Positions 9,756-18,352 of a stretch of DNA of 64,000 bases are shown piece after piece. Positions within the stretch are counted from its first letter, which is position 1; each line of letters begins with the position of its first letter. A program made the position numbers and the translations under genes. Below the pieces are notes generated by a model, which saw nothing but the letters and a program-made list of their open reading frames with translations, ran no database searches and was not told the origin of the DNA. The stretch comes from JANQMY01 sp965227095 (GTDB lineage: Bacteria; Pseudomonadota; Alphaproteobacteria; JANQMY01): NCBI GenBank assembly GCA_965227095.1, contig CBDDFL010000001.1:2108001-2172000 (forward strand). Reading direction: 5' to 3'.

Positions 9756-9771
9756 GTCCAAAAGACATAAT
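9751..9771. promoter_or_regulatory. Palindromic operator, copy 1 (putative MarR site)
   Basis: ATTATGTC and GACATAAT form perfect 8-bp arms around a CAAAA centre. An additional half-site, GACATAAT, follows at 9780-9787, 16 bp after the first right arm. The 18-bp core ATGTCCAAAAGACATAAT is identical to the one at 13026-13043 before the P450 gene. The likely binder is the MarR-family protein encoded between the two sites; this is inferred. Confidence 0.75.
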
Positions 9772-9884
9772 TATCGATAGACATAATAAATCGTGTCGCT
9801 TGTTTCGATGCGGAAGGCACAGCTTTCCGCAAACACCCGGTCTTTGTCTGGTGTGACGGGCGGCGTCTAAAAAGGGGAGAAACA

Positions 9885-12320
9885 ATGGGACAATCGTTCA
9901 TTAAACGTGCGGGATGGGTGGGAATCACGGCATCGTGCGTCTTTTCGGCAATTGCGGTCGCTCAGGCCCAAGACGAAGCGCCGACCGGTCAGCCATCGTA
10001 TGGCGGCATCGATGAAATCATCATCACATCGGCGCGGCGCGAAGAAAGTCTTCAAAAGGCGTCACTGGCTGTGTCCGCCTATGGCGAAGAGGACCTCAAG
10101 CTCCGCTCCGTTCAGAACATAGAGCAACTTGGCCTCATCACACCCGGCATTCACATAGCCCAGTATCAGGGCGATACCTCCATATTCATTCGCGGCATTG
10201 GTACGCCCGTCATCATTGCCGGGAACGATAGTTCAACGGGCGCCTATGTGGACGGTGTTTACTATTCGCGGGCGGCAGCGGTCGGCCCCGCTTTTTTTGA
10301 CGTGGAGCGTATTGAGGTATTGCGGGGACCGCAAGGAACACTCTATGGCCGTAACGCCACCGGCGGCGCGGTCAATATTGTGACCAAAGACCCGACCGAA
10401 GACTTTTCCGCGGAAGGTGATTTGATCCTTGGTAATTACGACCGCTATCGCATTTTCTCGGCGCTCAGTGGACCGATTACAGATTCCGTGCGCATTCGCG
10501 TGGCCGGCCAATATGAAAACCGAAATGGTTATACCAATTTAATCACGCCAACCGGCGAACGTGACGTTGAAGACAAAAACGATGTGTCGGTACGGATCAA
10601 GCTGCAGGCTGATCTTAACGAAGATGCGACGCTGACCTTGTCGGGGGATTACTACCAAGCGAATGATGCTGCCAATGTGTTTCACTTTGGCAGCCTTGGG
10701 TATCAAGAAGAAGTTGCAGGGTGGCTGGGCACGCGGGAAGGGATGCAGACCCTGCCGTATTTTGCCATCAAGAATGCCGGAAACATTACGGAGCGTAAAT
10801 CGCGCGACATTTTTGGGGACGTCGATTATTTCAATGATACCCGTATTTTCGGCACCACGGCGCAGCTTGAATGGGCCGTTGGAGAATACGATCTCAATAT
10901 CATCGGAAACTACAAAGACAGCAATCCGGTCTTTCAGAACGAATTCGATCTTGCCGATACCTTCAACAACTATGTACTTAGGGAAGAAGACCATTGGCAA
11001 TGGAGCACCGAAGCGCAAATCAGCTCGCCAGCGGACCGGCGATTCCGGTGGATTGCGGGCGGTTATTACTTCCGCGAAAAGAACAAGATCACCAACAATA
11101 TTTTTGGCAATTTCTGGGAACCAATTCTCATCCAGGGGCTAACCGATCTGCAAATGGCCGGCGTCATTCCCATGTTCCCGATCGTCATTCCGAGCACGGA
11201 CTTGTGCTGTGAGCTTCACCTCAATGGCGAACAGGAAACCAAGGCCTGGGCGGTCTATGGCGATGCCACGTTCGACATTACCGACCGTTTAGCGTTCAAG
11301 TTTGGCGGCCGATACAGCTGGGAACAGCGCGACGGACGGCAAGATTTTGAGCTTGTGGTCCTAAACCCCGTACCTGGCGGGCCGAGCACACGGTTCGCCC
11401 CGGAAGTGGCGTTCTTCCCCAATGCGGTCAGCAACTCCCGCAGCGGCGTACAGCCGGATCCATTTGGTTTCGTGGTGGCGCCCGTGGAAGAGCCAGCTGA
11501 GTTCAGCGCGTTCACGCCGAAATTCGGTCTCGACTTTCAATATACCGAAGATGTTCTGTTCTACGCCTCCGTTCAGCGTGGCTTCAAAAGTGGCGGGTTT
11601 AATATCGGCAGCAGTCAGCGCGCTCCTTTCGATCCGGAAACCATCTGGGCGTATGAAGCGGGCGTGAAATCCTCTCTCTTTGATGGGCGGGTCCGCATGA
11701 ACGCGGCCTATTTCCACTACAGTTACAAAAACCTTCAAGCGCAGGATAGTATTGCCAATCAGCCGATCATCCGAAATGTCGGCCGCGCCGCGGTGGATGG
11801 AATTGAAATCGAATCCGTTGCCTCTGTGACGGACCTGTTTCAGATCGACGGTGCCTTTACCTATGTGGATGCGCGTTTTACGGAAGGGTCTTTGACGGAA
11901 CCGTTACGCCCCGCACCGTTGTCGCAGCCGGCCGGAACGCTCGTGCGTAATCTAGAAGGCTTGCGGTTGCCGCGCGCCCCGGAATGGAAGTTCAACATTG
12001 GCGGCCAATACAGTGTGCCGATTGGCGCGCTGGGCCTGGGTGAAGCGGTGATGCGGGTCGATTATGGCTGGCAAAGCAAGGTGTACTTCACGGTCTTTAA
12101 TATTGATGCGGCATCCGAAGATGCGGTGGGTGTATTGAAGGCGCGGGCAACGCTCCACAGCGAAGATGGACGGTGGTCCATTTCCATGTTCGGCGACAAC
12201 CTCACGGATGAGGTGTACTTCAACAATTTGATCCTGACGGGAACGGTTTACGGTGCAGAGTTTGTGGGTCCACTGGCACCACCGCGCACCTTCGGGGCGC
12301 AGCTTGGCTTCAAGCTGTAA
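9885..12320 (+). CDS. TonB-dependent outer-membrane receptor
   Basis: The 811-aa protein has a signal peptide (residues 1-28, ending AVAQAQ), then a TonB-box-like segment DEIIITSARR. The plug domain is at about 45-155 with the typical EVLRGPQGTLYGRNATGGAVNIVTK region, and the rest is a 22-strand-type barrel ending in an aromatic-poor GAQLGFKL. It imports a ligand across the outer membrane using TonB energy. Subfamily features resemble receptors of carbon-source catabolism more than classic siderophore receptors, and no ligand can be fixed. GGGGAGA precedes ATG 9885. It is controlled by the promoter/operator at 9728-9787 and probably belongs to the same regulon as the P450 gene. Confidence 0.95.
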   Translation: MGQSFIKRAGWVGITASCVFSAIAVAQAQDEAPTGQPSYGGIDEIIITSARREESLQKASLAVSAYGEEDLKLRSVQNIEQLGLITPGIHIAQYQGDTSIFIRGIGTPVIIAGNDSSTGAYVDGVYYSRAAAVGPAFFDVERIEVLRGPQGTLYGRNATGGAVNIVTKDPTEDFSAEGDLILGNYDRYRIFSALSGPITDSVRIRVAGQYENRNGYTNLITPTGERDVEDKNDVSVRIKLQADLNEDATLTLSGDYYQANDAANVFHFGSLGYQEEVAGWLGTREGMQTLPYFAIKNAGNITERKSRDIFGDVDYFNDTRIFGTTAQLEWAVGEYDLNIIGNYKDSNPVFQNEFDLADTFNNYVLREEDHWQWSTEAQISSPADRRFRWIAGGYYFREKNKITNNIFGNFWEPILIQGLTDLQMAGVIPMFPIVIPSTDLCCELHLNGEQETKAWAVYGDATFDITDRLAFKFGGRYSWEQRDGRQDFELVVLNPVPGGPSTRFAPEVAFFPNAVSNSRSGVQPDPFGFVVAPVEEPAEFSAFTPKFGLDFQYTEDVLFYASVQRGFKSGGFNIGSSQRAPFDPETIWAYEAGVKSSLFDGRVRMNAAYFHYSYKNLQAQDSIANQPIIRNVGRAAVDGIEIESVASVTDLFQIDGAFTYVDARFTEGSLTEPLRPAPLSQPAGTLVRNLEGLRLPRAPEWKFNIGGQYSVPIGALGLGEAVMRVDYGWQSKVYFTVFNIDAASEDAVGVLKARATLHSEDGRWSISMFGDNLTDEVYFNNLILTGTVYGAEFVGPLAPPRTFGAQLGFKL

Positions 12321-12329
12321 TGACAAAGG

Positions 12330-12361
12330 GCTGCGGAATAGCCGTACGTTTACTCCGCAGC
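12330..12361. terminator. Hairpin between the convergent receptor and marR genes
   Basis: GCTGCGGA (12330-12337) pairs with TCCGCAGC (12354-12361) and is followed by TTT. It lies just after the receptor stop and overlaps the last codons of the convergent MarR gene, so it can serve as a shared terminator. The U-tract is short. Confidence 0.5.
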
Positions 12362-12883
12362 TTTAAGTTCTTTTCTTGATCGAGGTGACAGGGCCGGCGT
12401 CGATGCGAAAATCTCTGATATGCGTTGGAACATATAGATCCCCATATCGACTTCTTCCGGCGTCATTTGGTCCGTAGCAAGTTTGATGAGGTTGCAGCCG
12501 TTTTCATACATTTGCTCAACAAATTTTTCGCCCTTTGGTGTCAGGACAACGACTTTTTCACGGCCAGAATCCGGATCTTCCTCAATGGTCACCAATTTGA
12601 GGGGGGCTTTCGACAGAGAGCGGATGGCTTTGGAAATCGCACTGCTGGTGATGTCGTACCAATCGGCCATGTCTTGTTCGATTACTTTCCGGTTCATCGC
12701 TTTTGTGGGGCCCCCTTTTGATCGGATGATCCACAAGATAATGGCTTGTTGCCGCGTCAATACGTTGTTGCACAGGGTTTCTTCCACCGTCATGCCGACG
12801 GTGTAGTGAATGGGAAAAAATAATTCGAGGAACTCTTTGGCGGCATCGCTGGCTGGGATTTTACGAAGTTTAGATTTCGCCAC
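12350..12883 (-). CDS. MarR-family transcriptional regulator
   Basis: The 177-aa protein starts at GTG 12883, chosen because GAGGAG sits 7 nt upstream; the longer frame to 12982 runs through a palindrome and is not convincing. The winged-helix region is about 50-140: LTRQQAIILWII, then the recognition helix DWYDITSSAISKAIRSL, then a wing with EDPDSGREKVVVLTPKGEKFV. This is standard MarR architecture, which acts as a dimer, often de-repressed by a small ligand. It lies between the TonB receptor and the P450 gene, whose promoters share an identical operator core, so it is the natural candidate regulator of both. Confidence 0.88.
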   Translation of the reverse strand: MAKSKLRKIPASDAAKEFLELFFPIHYTVGMTVEETLCNNVLTRQQAIILWIIRSKGGPTKAMNRKVIEQDMADWYDITSSAISKAIRSLSKAPLKLVTIEEDPDSGREKVVVLTPKGEKFVEQMYENGCNLIKLATDQMTPEEVDMGIYMFQRISEIFASTPALSPRSRKELKAAE

Positions 12884-12919
12884 GGTGTGTCTCCTCACCA
12901 CTTGTCCCGACCAAAACTT

Positions 12920-12954
12920 TTCGACCGCCCCAGTATGAAAACGGGGCGGTCGAA
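12920..12954. repeat. Perfect 12-bp inverted repeat in the marR leader
   Basis: TTCGACCGCCCC (12920-12931) and GGGGCGGTCGAA (12943-12954) flank an 11-nt AT-rich loop. It lies 37 bp upstream of the marR start in the divergent marR/P450 spacer. There is no T-run on either strand, so it is not a standard terminator. It could be a leader hairpin of marR mRNA or a second operator. Confidence 0.7.
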
Positions 12955-13013
12955 GAACCGTACCGAGAAAAAGTGTTCGCAATCAATTTAATGCTTCTTA
13001 GCACCAATGTTTG

Positions 13014-13043
13014 TTGACTTAAATAATGTCCAAAAGACATAAT
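13014..13043 (+). promoter_or_regulatory. P450 promoter with palindromic operator, copy 2
   Basis: TTGACT (13014-13019) and CATAAT (13038-13043) are spaced 18 bp. The operator 13023-13043 reads ATAATGTC-CAAAA-GACATAAT, one mismatch from a perfect palindrome, and covers the -10 box. Its 18-bp core is identical to the operator of the TonB-receptor gene, so the two genes are probably co-regulated. Confidence 0.7.
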
Positions 13044-13074
13044 ATCCAAAGGAAATAATTAGGATGGATAAGGT

Positions 13075-14322
13075 ATGACCACAGCGACCGAAAATGCAAA
13101 CACAAAACCCTTGTCTGTGGCAGATCTCACGCGACCGGACGTGATCGCCAATCCATATCCGCATTATGCGATGTTGCGGGACCAGGGACCTCAGTTCGGT
13201 TTGTATGATTTTCCTCCCGGCACGGTGCCGGGGCAGGATGAGCCGCACCCCGCCTGGGTGTTTTTAAAGTACAAGCAGGTGGCGGATATTGCGCGCAACC
13301 ATCATGTGTTTTCTTCGGAAGATCCCATGCAGGCGGCGTCCGATGCCCCCACGTTGATGTTGGTCAATCATGACCGGCCACGCCATACTGAGCTGCGGGG
13401 AATTGCCCAACAAGCCTTTACGCCGAAACGTGTTGAACATGATGTGGCCCCGTGGGTGGCAAAAACGGTGGGCGACATTCTGGACGGGCTGCCCGACGGT
13501 GAGGTCGATTTCATGGACCTGGTGGCGCCTGAGCTTCCGGCGCGATTGATGACCTTTCTCATTGGCACACCAGAAGAAGATCATGTTTTGCTGCGCCGGT
13601 GGTCGAACGCTTTCATGGTGACGTCGGATTTTACCATCGAAGAACGAAACCAGTGTAACCAAGAAGTTGGAGCGTATTACGCGGACGCGGTGGGGCAACG
13701 CTATGCGGATATAGAAAAAGGCATCACACCCCCCGACGATTTGATGACCGCCTTTATTCTGGTGGAACACGAAGGGGCGAAGCTCACGCGGGAAGAAGTG
13801 ACCCTATTCTGCATCACCCTTGTGGTTGCGGGTGCCGAAACCACAGCCTATTTCCTGGGAAATCTTGCCTGCACCTTGGCGACGGAGCCGGAATTTTTTC
13901 CACGGCTCAAGGCTGACCGGTCGCTGGTACGTCCGTTTATCGAAGAAAGCCTGCGCCGGGATGGCCCGCCCCAGCGTCTTTTCCGGATCGCGAAAGAGGA
14001 TCATTCGATTGGCGGCGCGGACATAAAGAAAGGCGATTGGGTCGCACTTTTTTATGCTGCGGCGAACCATGACCCGGAGATGTTCGACACCCCGGAAAAG
14101 TTCATCCTGAACCGCCCCAATATCAATAAACATCTGACGTTTGGTCACGGCATTCATCATTGCATGGGGGCTGGGATCGCGCGATTGGAAGCGGATAAGC
14201 TGATCAACGGCATGCTGGACCGATACAGCCAAATATTGCCGGGCGACAAGCCGATGAAACGCCAGACTGGCGGTCTTCTAAACTACGGGCTGGAGACGTG
14301 CCCCGTGAAACTTGTGCGTTAA
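13075..14322 (+). CDS. Cytochrome P450
   Basis: This 415-aa soluble bacterial P450 shows the I-helix oxygen-activation motif VAGAETTAYF, the K-helix ExxR in EESLRRDG, and the haem-binding loop FGHGIHHCMG with Cys363 as thiolate ligand. Length is normal. It would hydroxylate a hydrophobic substrate using electrons from a ferredoxin/reductase pair, neither of which is encoded in the window. The NTF2-like gene follows after 33 bp on the same strand. The operator shared with the TonB receptor suggests that the P450 acts on the compound that the receptor imports; this is inference. The substrate family cannot be read from the sequence. Confidence 0.95.
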   Translation: MTTATENANTKPLSVADLTRPDVIANPYPHYAMLRDQGPQFGLYDFPPGTVPGQDEPHPAWVFLKYKQVADIARNHHVFSSEDPMQAASDAPTLMLVNHDRPRHTELRGIAQQAFTPKRVEHDVAPWVAKTVGDILDGLPDGEVDFMDLVAPELPARLMTFLIGTPEEDHVLLRRWSNAFMVTSDFTIEERNQCNQEVGAYYADAVGQRYADIEKGITPPDDLMTAFILVEHEGAKLTREEVTLFCITLVVAGAETTAYFLGNLACTLATEPEFFPRLKADRSLVRPFIEESLRRDGPPQRLFRIAKEDHSIGGADIKKGDWVALFYAAANHDPEMFDTPEKFILNRPNINKHLTFGHGIHHCMGAGIARLEADKLINGMLDRYSQILPGDKPMKRQTGGLLNYGLETCPVKLVR

Positions 14323-14355
14323 CACAAAGAAATCTCTAACAATGGGAGGCCGTCC

Positions 14356-14748
14356 ATGACCACGCCGATTGAGGTGACACAGCACGTTTTTGAACATTTC
14401 GGAGCACACAATATTCCAGGTATCTTGGAATGGCTTCATCCGAATATCGAGATCAATTTTTATGGTCCGTCTATTATTCCGTATGCGGGCGATTACAATG
14501 GATTAGACGAGGCGCGCTCCTTTTTTGAAACGGTCCTGTCGTCCGTGGACATTCATCAGTTCGAACCCGAACAGTTCTTGAGTGACGGCAACATGGTAAC
14601 AGTCACCGGGCAATTGCATCTAACCGCCCGCCGAACCGGGCAGTCATTTAAGTCGGATTTCGTACACGTGATTACGGTGCGGGATAAGAAGTGGCTGCGC
14701 TTTAGAGATTTCATGAACACAGCCGTTGCAGCGGAGGCTTTTTCCTAA
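14356..14748 (+). CDS. NTF2/SnoaL-like protein
   Basis: This encodes a 130-aa single-domain protein with the cone-shaped NTF2-like fold pattern: an N-terminal helix VFEHFGAHNIPGILEWLHPNIEINFYGP, then strands NMVTVTGQLHLTARRTGQSFKSDFVHVITVRDKKWLRFRDF. Relatives include ketosteroid isomerases, limonene-epoxide hydrolases and polyketide cyclases. GGGAGG lies before ATG 14356. It follows the P450 gene by 33 bp and is likely in the same transcript, so it may isomerise or hydrolyse the P450 product. Catalytic residues of a named enzyme are not evident. Confidence 0.8.
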   Translation: MTTPIEVTQHVFEHFGAHNIPGILEWLHPNIEINFYGPSIIPYAGDYNGLDEARSFFETVLSSVDIHQFEPEQFLSDGNMVTVTGQLHLTARRTGQSFKSDFVHVITVRDKKWLRFRDFMNTAVAAEAFS

Positions 14749-14751
14749 CGA

Positions 14752-15165
14752 TCAGCCCGGTGTGTCGTGCCACCGATGCAGGAACGTTAAATAGAACAGT
14801 CCCAGGTAAATCAGAAACGCCAAAAGGGCCACGCCCATCGCCGTCGTATCATAAATATCGCCGGCGACGGGCTCGATGGCCATTTGCCCGATGATACTCA
14901 ACTCTCCCTGTTCTTGAATGTCCGCGAGTGCTTTGTTGAGGGAGAGCATGTGTCGGAAGGCGCCAACACCATTGATCGTAATCAACCCGAGCGTAAACGT
15001 TAAAAATCCAAATGCGACCAATTTCAGATAGATGCGCGTGTGCCGAATAAACCAATACAGGCCAACAAGATAGGCAGAGATCACGGTAAACAGGATGGAA
15101 ATGCCGGTGAAGAACATGTCCATCATGATGGTGATTTGATAGGTGACTTCCGCTTCCGTGATCAT
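14752..15165 (-). CDS. Small integral membrane protein, hypothetical
   Basis: The 137-aa protein has three or four hydrophobic segments at about 12-38, 45-68 and 108-130, with a soluble loop (MLSLNKALADIQEQGELSIIG) between the second and last. GGGAGGA sits 6 nt before ATG 15165, so the start is secure. It is convergent with the NTF2-like gene (3-bp gap). No family is recognised. Confidence 0.75.
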   Translation of the reverse strand: MITEAEVTYQITIMMDMFFTGISILFTVISAYLVGLYWFIRHTRIYLKLVAFGFLTFTLGLITINGVGAFRHMLSLNKALADIQEQGELSIIGQMAIEPVAGDIYDTTAMGVALLAFLIYLGLFYLTFLHRWHDTPG

Positions 15166-15323
15166 TTTTCCTCCCCAGGCCTTATTTTGATGGTCTCAGA
15201 ATAGCCTGCCTTCTCGCGGGCACAAAGGGGCCACCTGTTCAACCAATAAGTGGCTACCCAACACCGATCAATCAGGTAAACTCGGCCTGTTTCGATGCCG
15301 CTGTCCGATGCTTGAGGGTGATC

Positions 15324-15824
15324 ATGCCTAGATCAATATTGAAAAACAGTTGTTATGCCTGGTATGCGGTCGCCTGGTTGGTCACTTTTTTGGGCGTGAT
15401 GGCCGGGGCCGAAACCTCGGCTGCGGGTGGTGGCCAAGACCTTTATGTTGAAAACGGCATTGCTCTGGCCGGCTATGATCCGGTTGCTTATCACACCCTG
15501 GGGGACGCCGTGAAAGGAAGCGATCAGTACACTGTGGAGTGGCAAGATGCCGTATGGCATTTCGCGACCCAAGCCCACGCAGACAGCTTCACCGCAGAGC
15601 CTGAGAAATATCAGCCCCGCTATGGCGGTTTTTGTGCTTTTGGTGTGTCGAAGGGGTACCGTATGAAACCCGACATGACCGCCTGGGAAATACATGACGG
15701 GCAGCTTTACCTTTATTATGACGAAGCCACGGGTGACGCGTTTGCGGAAGACCGGGCGGTGAATTCCAAAATGGCTGACGACAACTGGCCGACATCGGCG
15801 GTCGTGGCAACCGAGGCGGAATAG
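15324..15824 (+). CDS. YHS-domain secreted protein
   Basis: The ATG at 15324, with GAGGGTG upstream, gives 166 aa; a TTG four codons earlier is less likely. Residues 1-38 contain an N-terminal hydrophobic signal region. The rest is a YHS domain: GIALAGYDPVAYHTLGDAVKGS, VEWQDAVWHFATQAHADSFTAEPEKYQPRYGGFCAFGVSKG. YHS domains are small metal-associated modules, and secreted forms are frequent in proteobacteria without an assigned role. Cysteine is limited to the FCAFG position, which differs from the two-Cys metal-binding subclass. Confidence 0.85.
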   Translation: MPRSILKNSCYAWYAVAWLVTFLGVMAGAETSAAGGGQDLYVENGIALAGYDPVAYHTLGDAVKGSDQYTVEWQDAVWHFATQAHADSFTAEPEKYQPRYGGFCAFGVSKGYRMKPDMTAWEIHDGQLYLYYDEATGDAFAEDRAVNSKMADDNWPTSAVVATEAE

Positions 15825-15840
15825 CCAGTCTTGGCACATC

Positions 15841-16665
15841 ATGGACCTTGCCCACACAAGTTTGGTTGAACATTTGTCTCGCCATTTGGTGGACATCCAG
15901 CGGCGGCGTGGTGAGATTCTGACGGTGGGCATTAATGGGGCCCAGGGGTCCGGAAAGTCGACCTTGGCGGCCGCTCTGTCAGGCTGCATCGCGCGCCTTT
16001 TTGATCTCACGTCGGTGTGTGTGTCGCTGGATGATTTCTATCTGACCAAGTCAACGCGTGAGGACCTGGCGACCTCAGTGCATCCTCTGTGTGGCGTCCG
16101 CGGTGTGCCCGGCACCCATGACATGGCGTTGGCGTTGGAGACGCTTAGGCGCCTCAAGACGGCGGGAGAGGCCAGCCAAACCCCCATTCCGCGCTTTGAC
16201 AAACTCACCGACGATCGGGCACCGCAGCCGGATCTCTGTTCGGGGCGGCCCGCCATCATCTTTTTCGAGGGGTGGTGCGTTGGGGCGCGTCCACAAACCG
16301 AGGACGCCTTACAGGCACCGGTGAATGATTTGGAACGAGACGAAGATCCGGACGGCATTTGGCGTCATTGGGCGAACGAACATCTCAAGCGCGACTATGC
16401 GGAATTATGGCGCGCAATCGGCCATCTCATTTTTATCGAAGTGCCTGATTTGGATTTTGTGGTCGACGCGCGATGGCAACAGGAACGAGGTTTAGCGACC
16501 GCCAACCCAGCGTCACACCAAATGACACGAGAGGAGGTCGCGCATTTTGTTGCTCACTATGAACGGCTGACGCGCCACATTTGGGCCACCATGCCTGGCC
16601 AAGCGGATTCGGTTCTCAGCCGAAATGCAAGAGGTTTTCATGACCTGCGCGTGAGCGAAAATTAG
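15841..16665 (+). CDS. P-loop kinase, D-glycerate 3-kinase-like
   Basis: The 274-aa protein opens with a Walker A loop G33-AQGSGKS-T41 and a following SLDDFYLTKSTR segment, which is characteristic of the plant-type glycerate 3-kinase/Tda10/phosphoribulokinase-like branch. Other family marks are HPLCGVRGVPGTHD, IPRFDKLTDDR, IFFEGWCVGARP and the C-terminal LTRHIWATMPGQADSVL. It would phosphorylate D-glycerate or a related small alcohol with ATP. It starts 16 bp after the YHS gene. The family assignment is strong; the exact substrate is inferred. Confidence 0.82.
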   Translation: MDLAHTSLVEHLSRHLVDIQRRRGEILTVGINGAQGSGKSTLAAALSGCIARLFDLTSVCVSLDDFYLTKSTREDLATSVHPLCGVRGVPGTHDMALALETLRRLKTAGEASQTPIPRFDKLTDDRAPQPDLCSGRPAIIFFEGWCVGARPQTEDALQAPVNDLERDEDPDGIWRHWANEHLKRDYAELWRAIGHLIFIEVPDLDFVVDARWQQERGLATANPASHQMTREEVAHFVAHYERLTRHIWATMPGQADSVLSRNARGFHDLRVSEN

Positions 16666-16734
16666 CCGTTTTCCGACTTCTCGATCGGGCGTCGGTCTTG
16701 CTAGTCTCCTCAACAGAAAACCAGGAGGCCCCCT

Positions 16735-17649
16735 ATGATCCCAGCAGACGAAACATTCGATGGTACTTGGCCCTACACGCCACACTTCTGCACCGGCGCC
16801 GGATTTAAACAACATTATGTAGATGAAGGTCCGCGCGACGGCGAAGTTGTCATCTGCCTGCATGGCGAACCCACCTGGGGCTACTTGTATCGCCATTTCA
16901 TCCCGTCACTGGCGGAAGAATATCGGGTGATCGTGCCGGATCACATGGGCTTCGGTAAAAGCGAAACGCCACAGAACAAGGAATACACGCTGAAAACCCA
17001 TGTGGAAAACCTCACCGTACTGATTGATGAATTAGGGCTGCAGGACATAACTTTTGTCTGTCAAGACTGGGGCGGTCCGATCACCGGCGCCTATACCATC
17101 CGTCATCCGGAACGGGTGAAACGCGTGGCCCTTATGAACACCATTTTTGGATATGGCGGTGTGCCCCAGCCGGAAGAACGAACCCAGTGGTTCCAATGGA
17201 TTGCCAAACATCACGACGCCGGCACGCTGGACGGCATTGTGGGCGAACTTGGATCGACCGTTTTGTCGGTCATGAAGATTGTTGGGTTTGAAAATTCAAG
17301 TGCCGTGGACGATACCTGGATCCGTGCCTATTCCGCGCCGTTTCCTGATCGTGCCTCCTGCATTGGCGCGATCGAGTTTCCATTGGATGTGCATTTGGGG
17401 CGCATTGCGCCCTACATTATCGATGGCCTCCAGAACGGTGATTTGGCCGCGCTAAAGTCAAAACCGGCGATGCTGGCCTATGGCATGGAAGATCATGCCA
17501 TTGATCCGGACGCGGCCATTGCGGATTTCAAGGCGCTCTATCCAGACGCGCCAGTGACCCGGTTAAAAGGTGTTGGCCATTTTTGTCAGGAAGATGCGCC
17601 AGAAACCTTGGTCGCGCTGATCAAGCAGTTCATACAGTCCAACCCCTAA
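16735..17649 (+). CDS. Haloalkane dehalogenase-like alpha/beta hydrolase
   Basis: The 304-aa protein resembles subfamily I haloalkane dehalogenases (DhlA type), which cleave carbon-halogen bonds by hydrolysis. HGEPTWGYLYRHF supplies the oxyanion region. The nucleophile elbow CQDWGG has Asp111 rather than Ser, with the halide-binding Trp112 next to it. The acid is Asp253 in GMEDHAIDP, placed as Asp260 of DhlA, and the base is His282 in GVGHFCQED. An Asp nucleophile is also used by epoxide hydrolases and fluoroacetate dehalogenases, but the HGEPTW and DWGG pattern favours halides. A good AGGAGG precedes ATG 16735. A halohydrin-dehalogenase-like gene lies 1.3 kb downstream. Confidence 0.85.
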   Translation: MIPADETFDGTWPYTPHFCTGAGFKQHYVDEGPRDGEVVICLHGEPTWGYLYRHFIPSLAEEYRVIVPDHMGFGKSETPQNKEYTLKTHVENLTVLIDELGLQDITFVCQDWGGPITGAYTIRHPERVKRVALMNTIFGYGGVPQPEERTQWFQWIAKHHDAGTLDGIVGELGSTVLSVMKIVGFENSSAVDDTWIRAYSAPFPDRASCIGAIEFPLDVHLGRIAPYIIDGLQNGDLAALKSKPAMLAYGMEDHAIDPDAAIADFKALYPDAPVTRLKGVGHFCQEDAPETLVALIKQFIQSNP

Positions 17650-18320
17650 CGCCCACGTTCATTCGCGGGAGGGGGGGTGTCCTTGGTGGAAGGCGTGTCG
17701 GATTTTGGATTGAGCACATTCGTAAAAATGCCGCTGCGCCCAATGTCTCCGGCGATGTTGGGTGGAAAGGAAAATTTCGGCTCGTTCCGAGCCGTGCTTG
17801 CTGTGGTGCTCTCTTTGGTATCCGGATTGGGGATCAACCCGGCTTCATCGGCGATCACCAACCCCATCAAACCCAAAAATATGACTGCGGGTGGTGCCCC
17901 CACGAGGAAATGATAGACGCGGACCGACCGGTAGCGGGGGTCTTCCTCGGCTCTGCGGCGGTGGTACGCGAACGTTCCACGGATCGCGTTGCCGAAAAAG
18001 TACAGAAAGACCAATGTCAGGGCGATGTTACCGGTACTGCCCCGTTCCAAAATCAGCAATATCTGGTCGAATATCAAATAGGCCAGCATGAGAAGCGCGG
18101 CCACGCGGGAATACCGCAGCATCAGAAGGCCAAGGACAACAACAATGGCGATGTCGATCAGAACAAGTGGGTCCGCAACTTGAGCGGCGAAATTGTTTTC
18201 GGTAGCGTCCCCATTGCCAAGCCACAATCGGGCCCCGATCCCCACTAGAATCAAAAGGGCATAGGCAAAGGCGGCATAGGCGCCTTGCTTCGAGGCGTTG
18301 CGTGCGCTGTCGAGATCCAT
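17646..18320 (-). CDS. Integral membrane protein, hypothetical
   Basis: The 224-aa protein has four hydrophobic segments (about 14-34, 50-70, 74-94, 97-115) and another at about 135-155, then a polar Ser/Thr/Pro-rich C-terminal tail (DTPSTKDTPPPANERGR). ATG 18320 is preferred because GGGGGA lies a few bases upstream; ATG 18332 would add four residues. It is convergent with the dehalogenase-like gene, overlapping its stop by 4 bp, and divergent from the GNAT gene. No known family was recognised. Confidence 0.7.
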   Translation of the reverse strand: MDLDSARNASKQGAYAAFAYALLILVGIGARLWLGNGDATENNFAAQVADPLVLIDIAIVVVLGLLMLRYSRVAALLMLAYLIFDQILLILERGSTGNIALTLVFLYFFGNAIRGTFAYHRRRAEEDPRYRSVRVYHFLVGAPPAVIFLGLMGLVIADEAGLIPNPDTKESTTASTARNEPKFSFPPNIAGDIGRSGIFTNVLNPKSDTPSTKDTPPPANERGR

Positions 18321-18352
18321 CACGTCCCCCATCTCTTGGACAGTATGCTACC

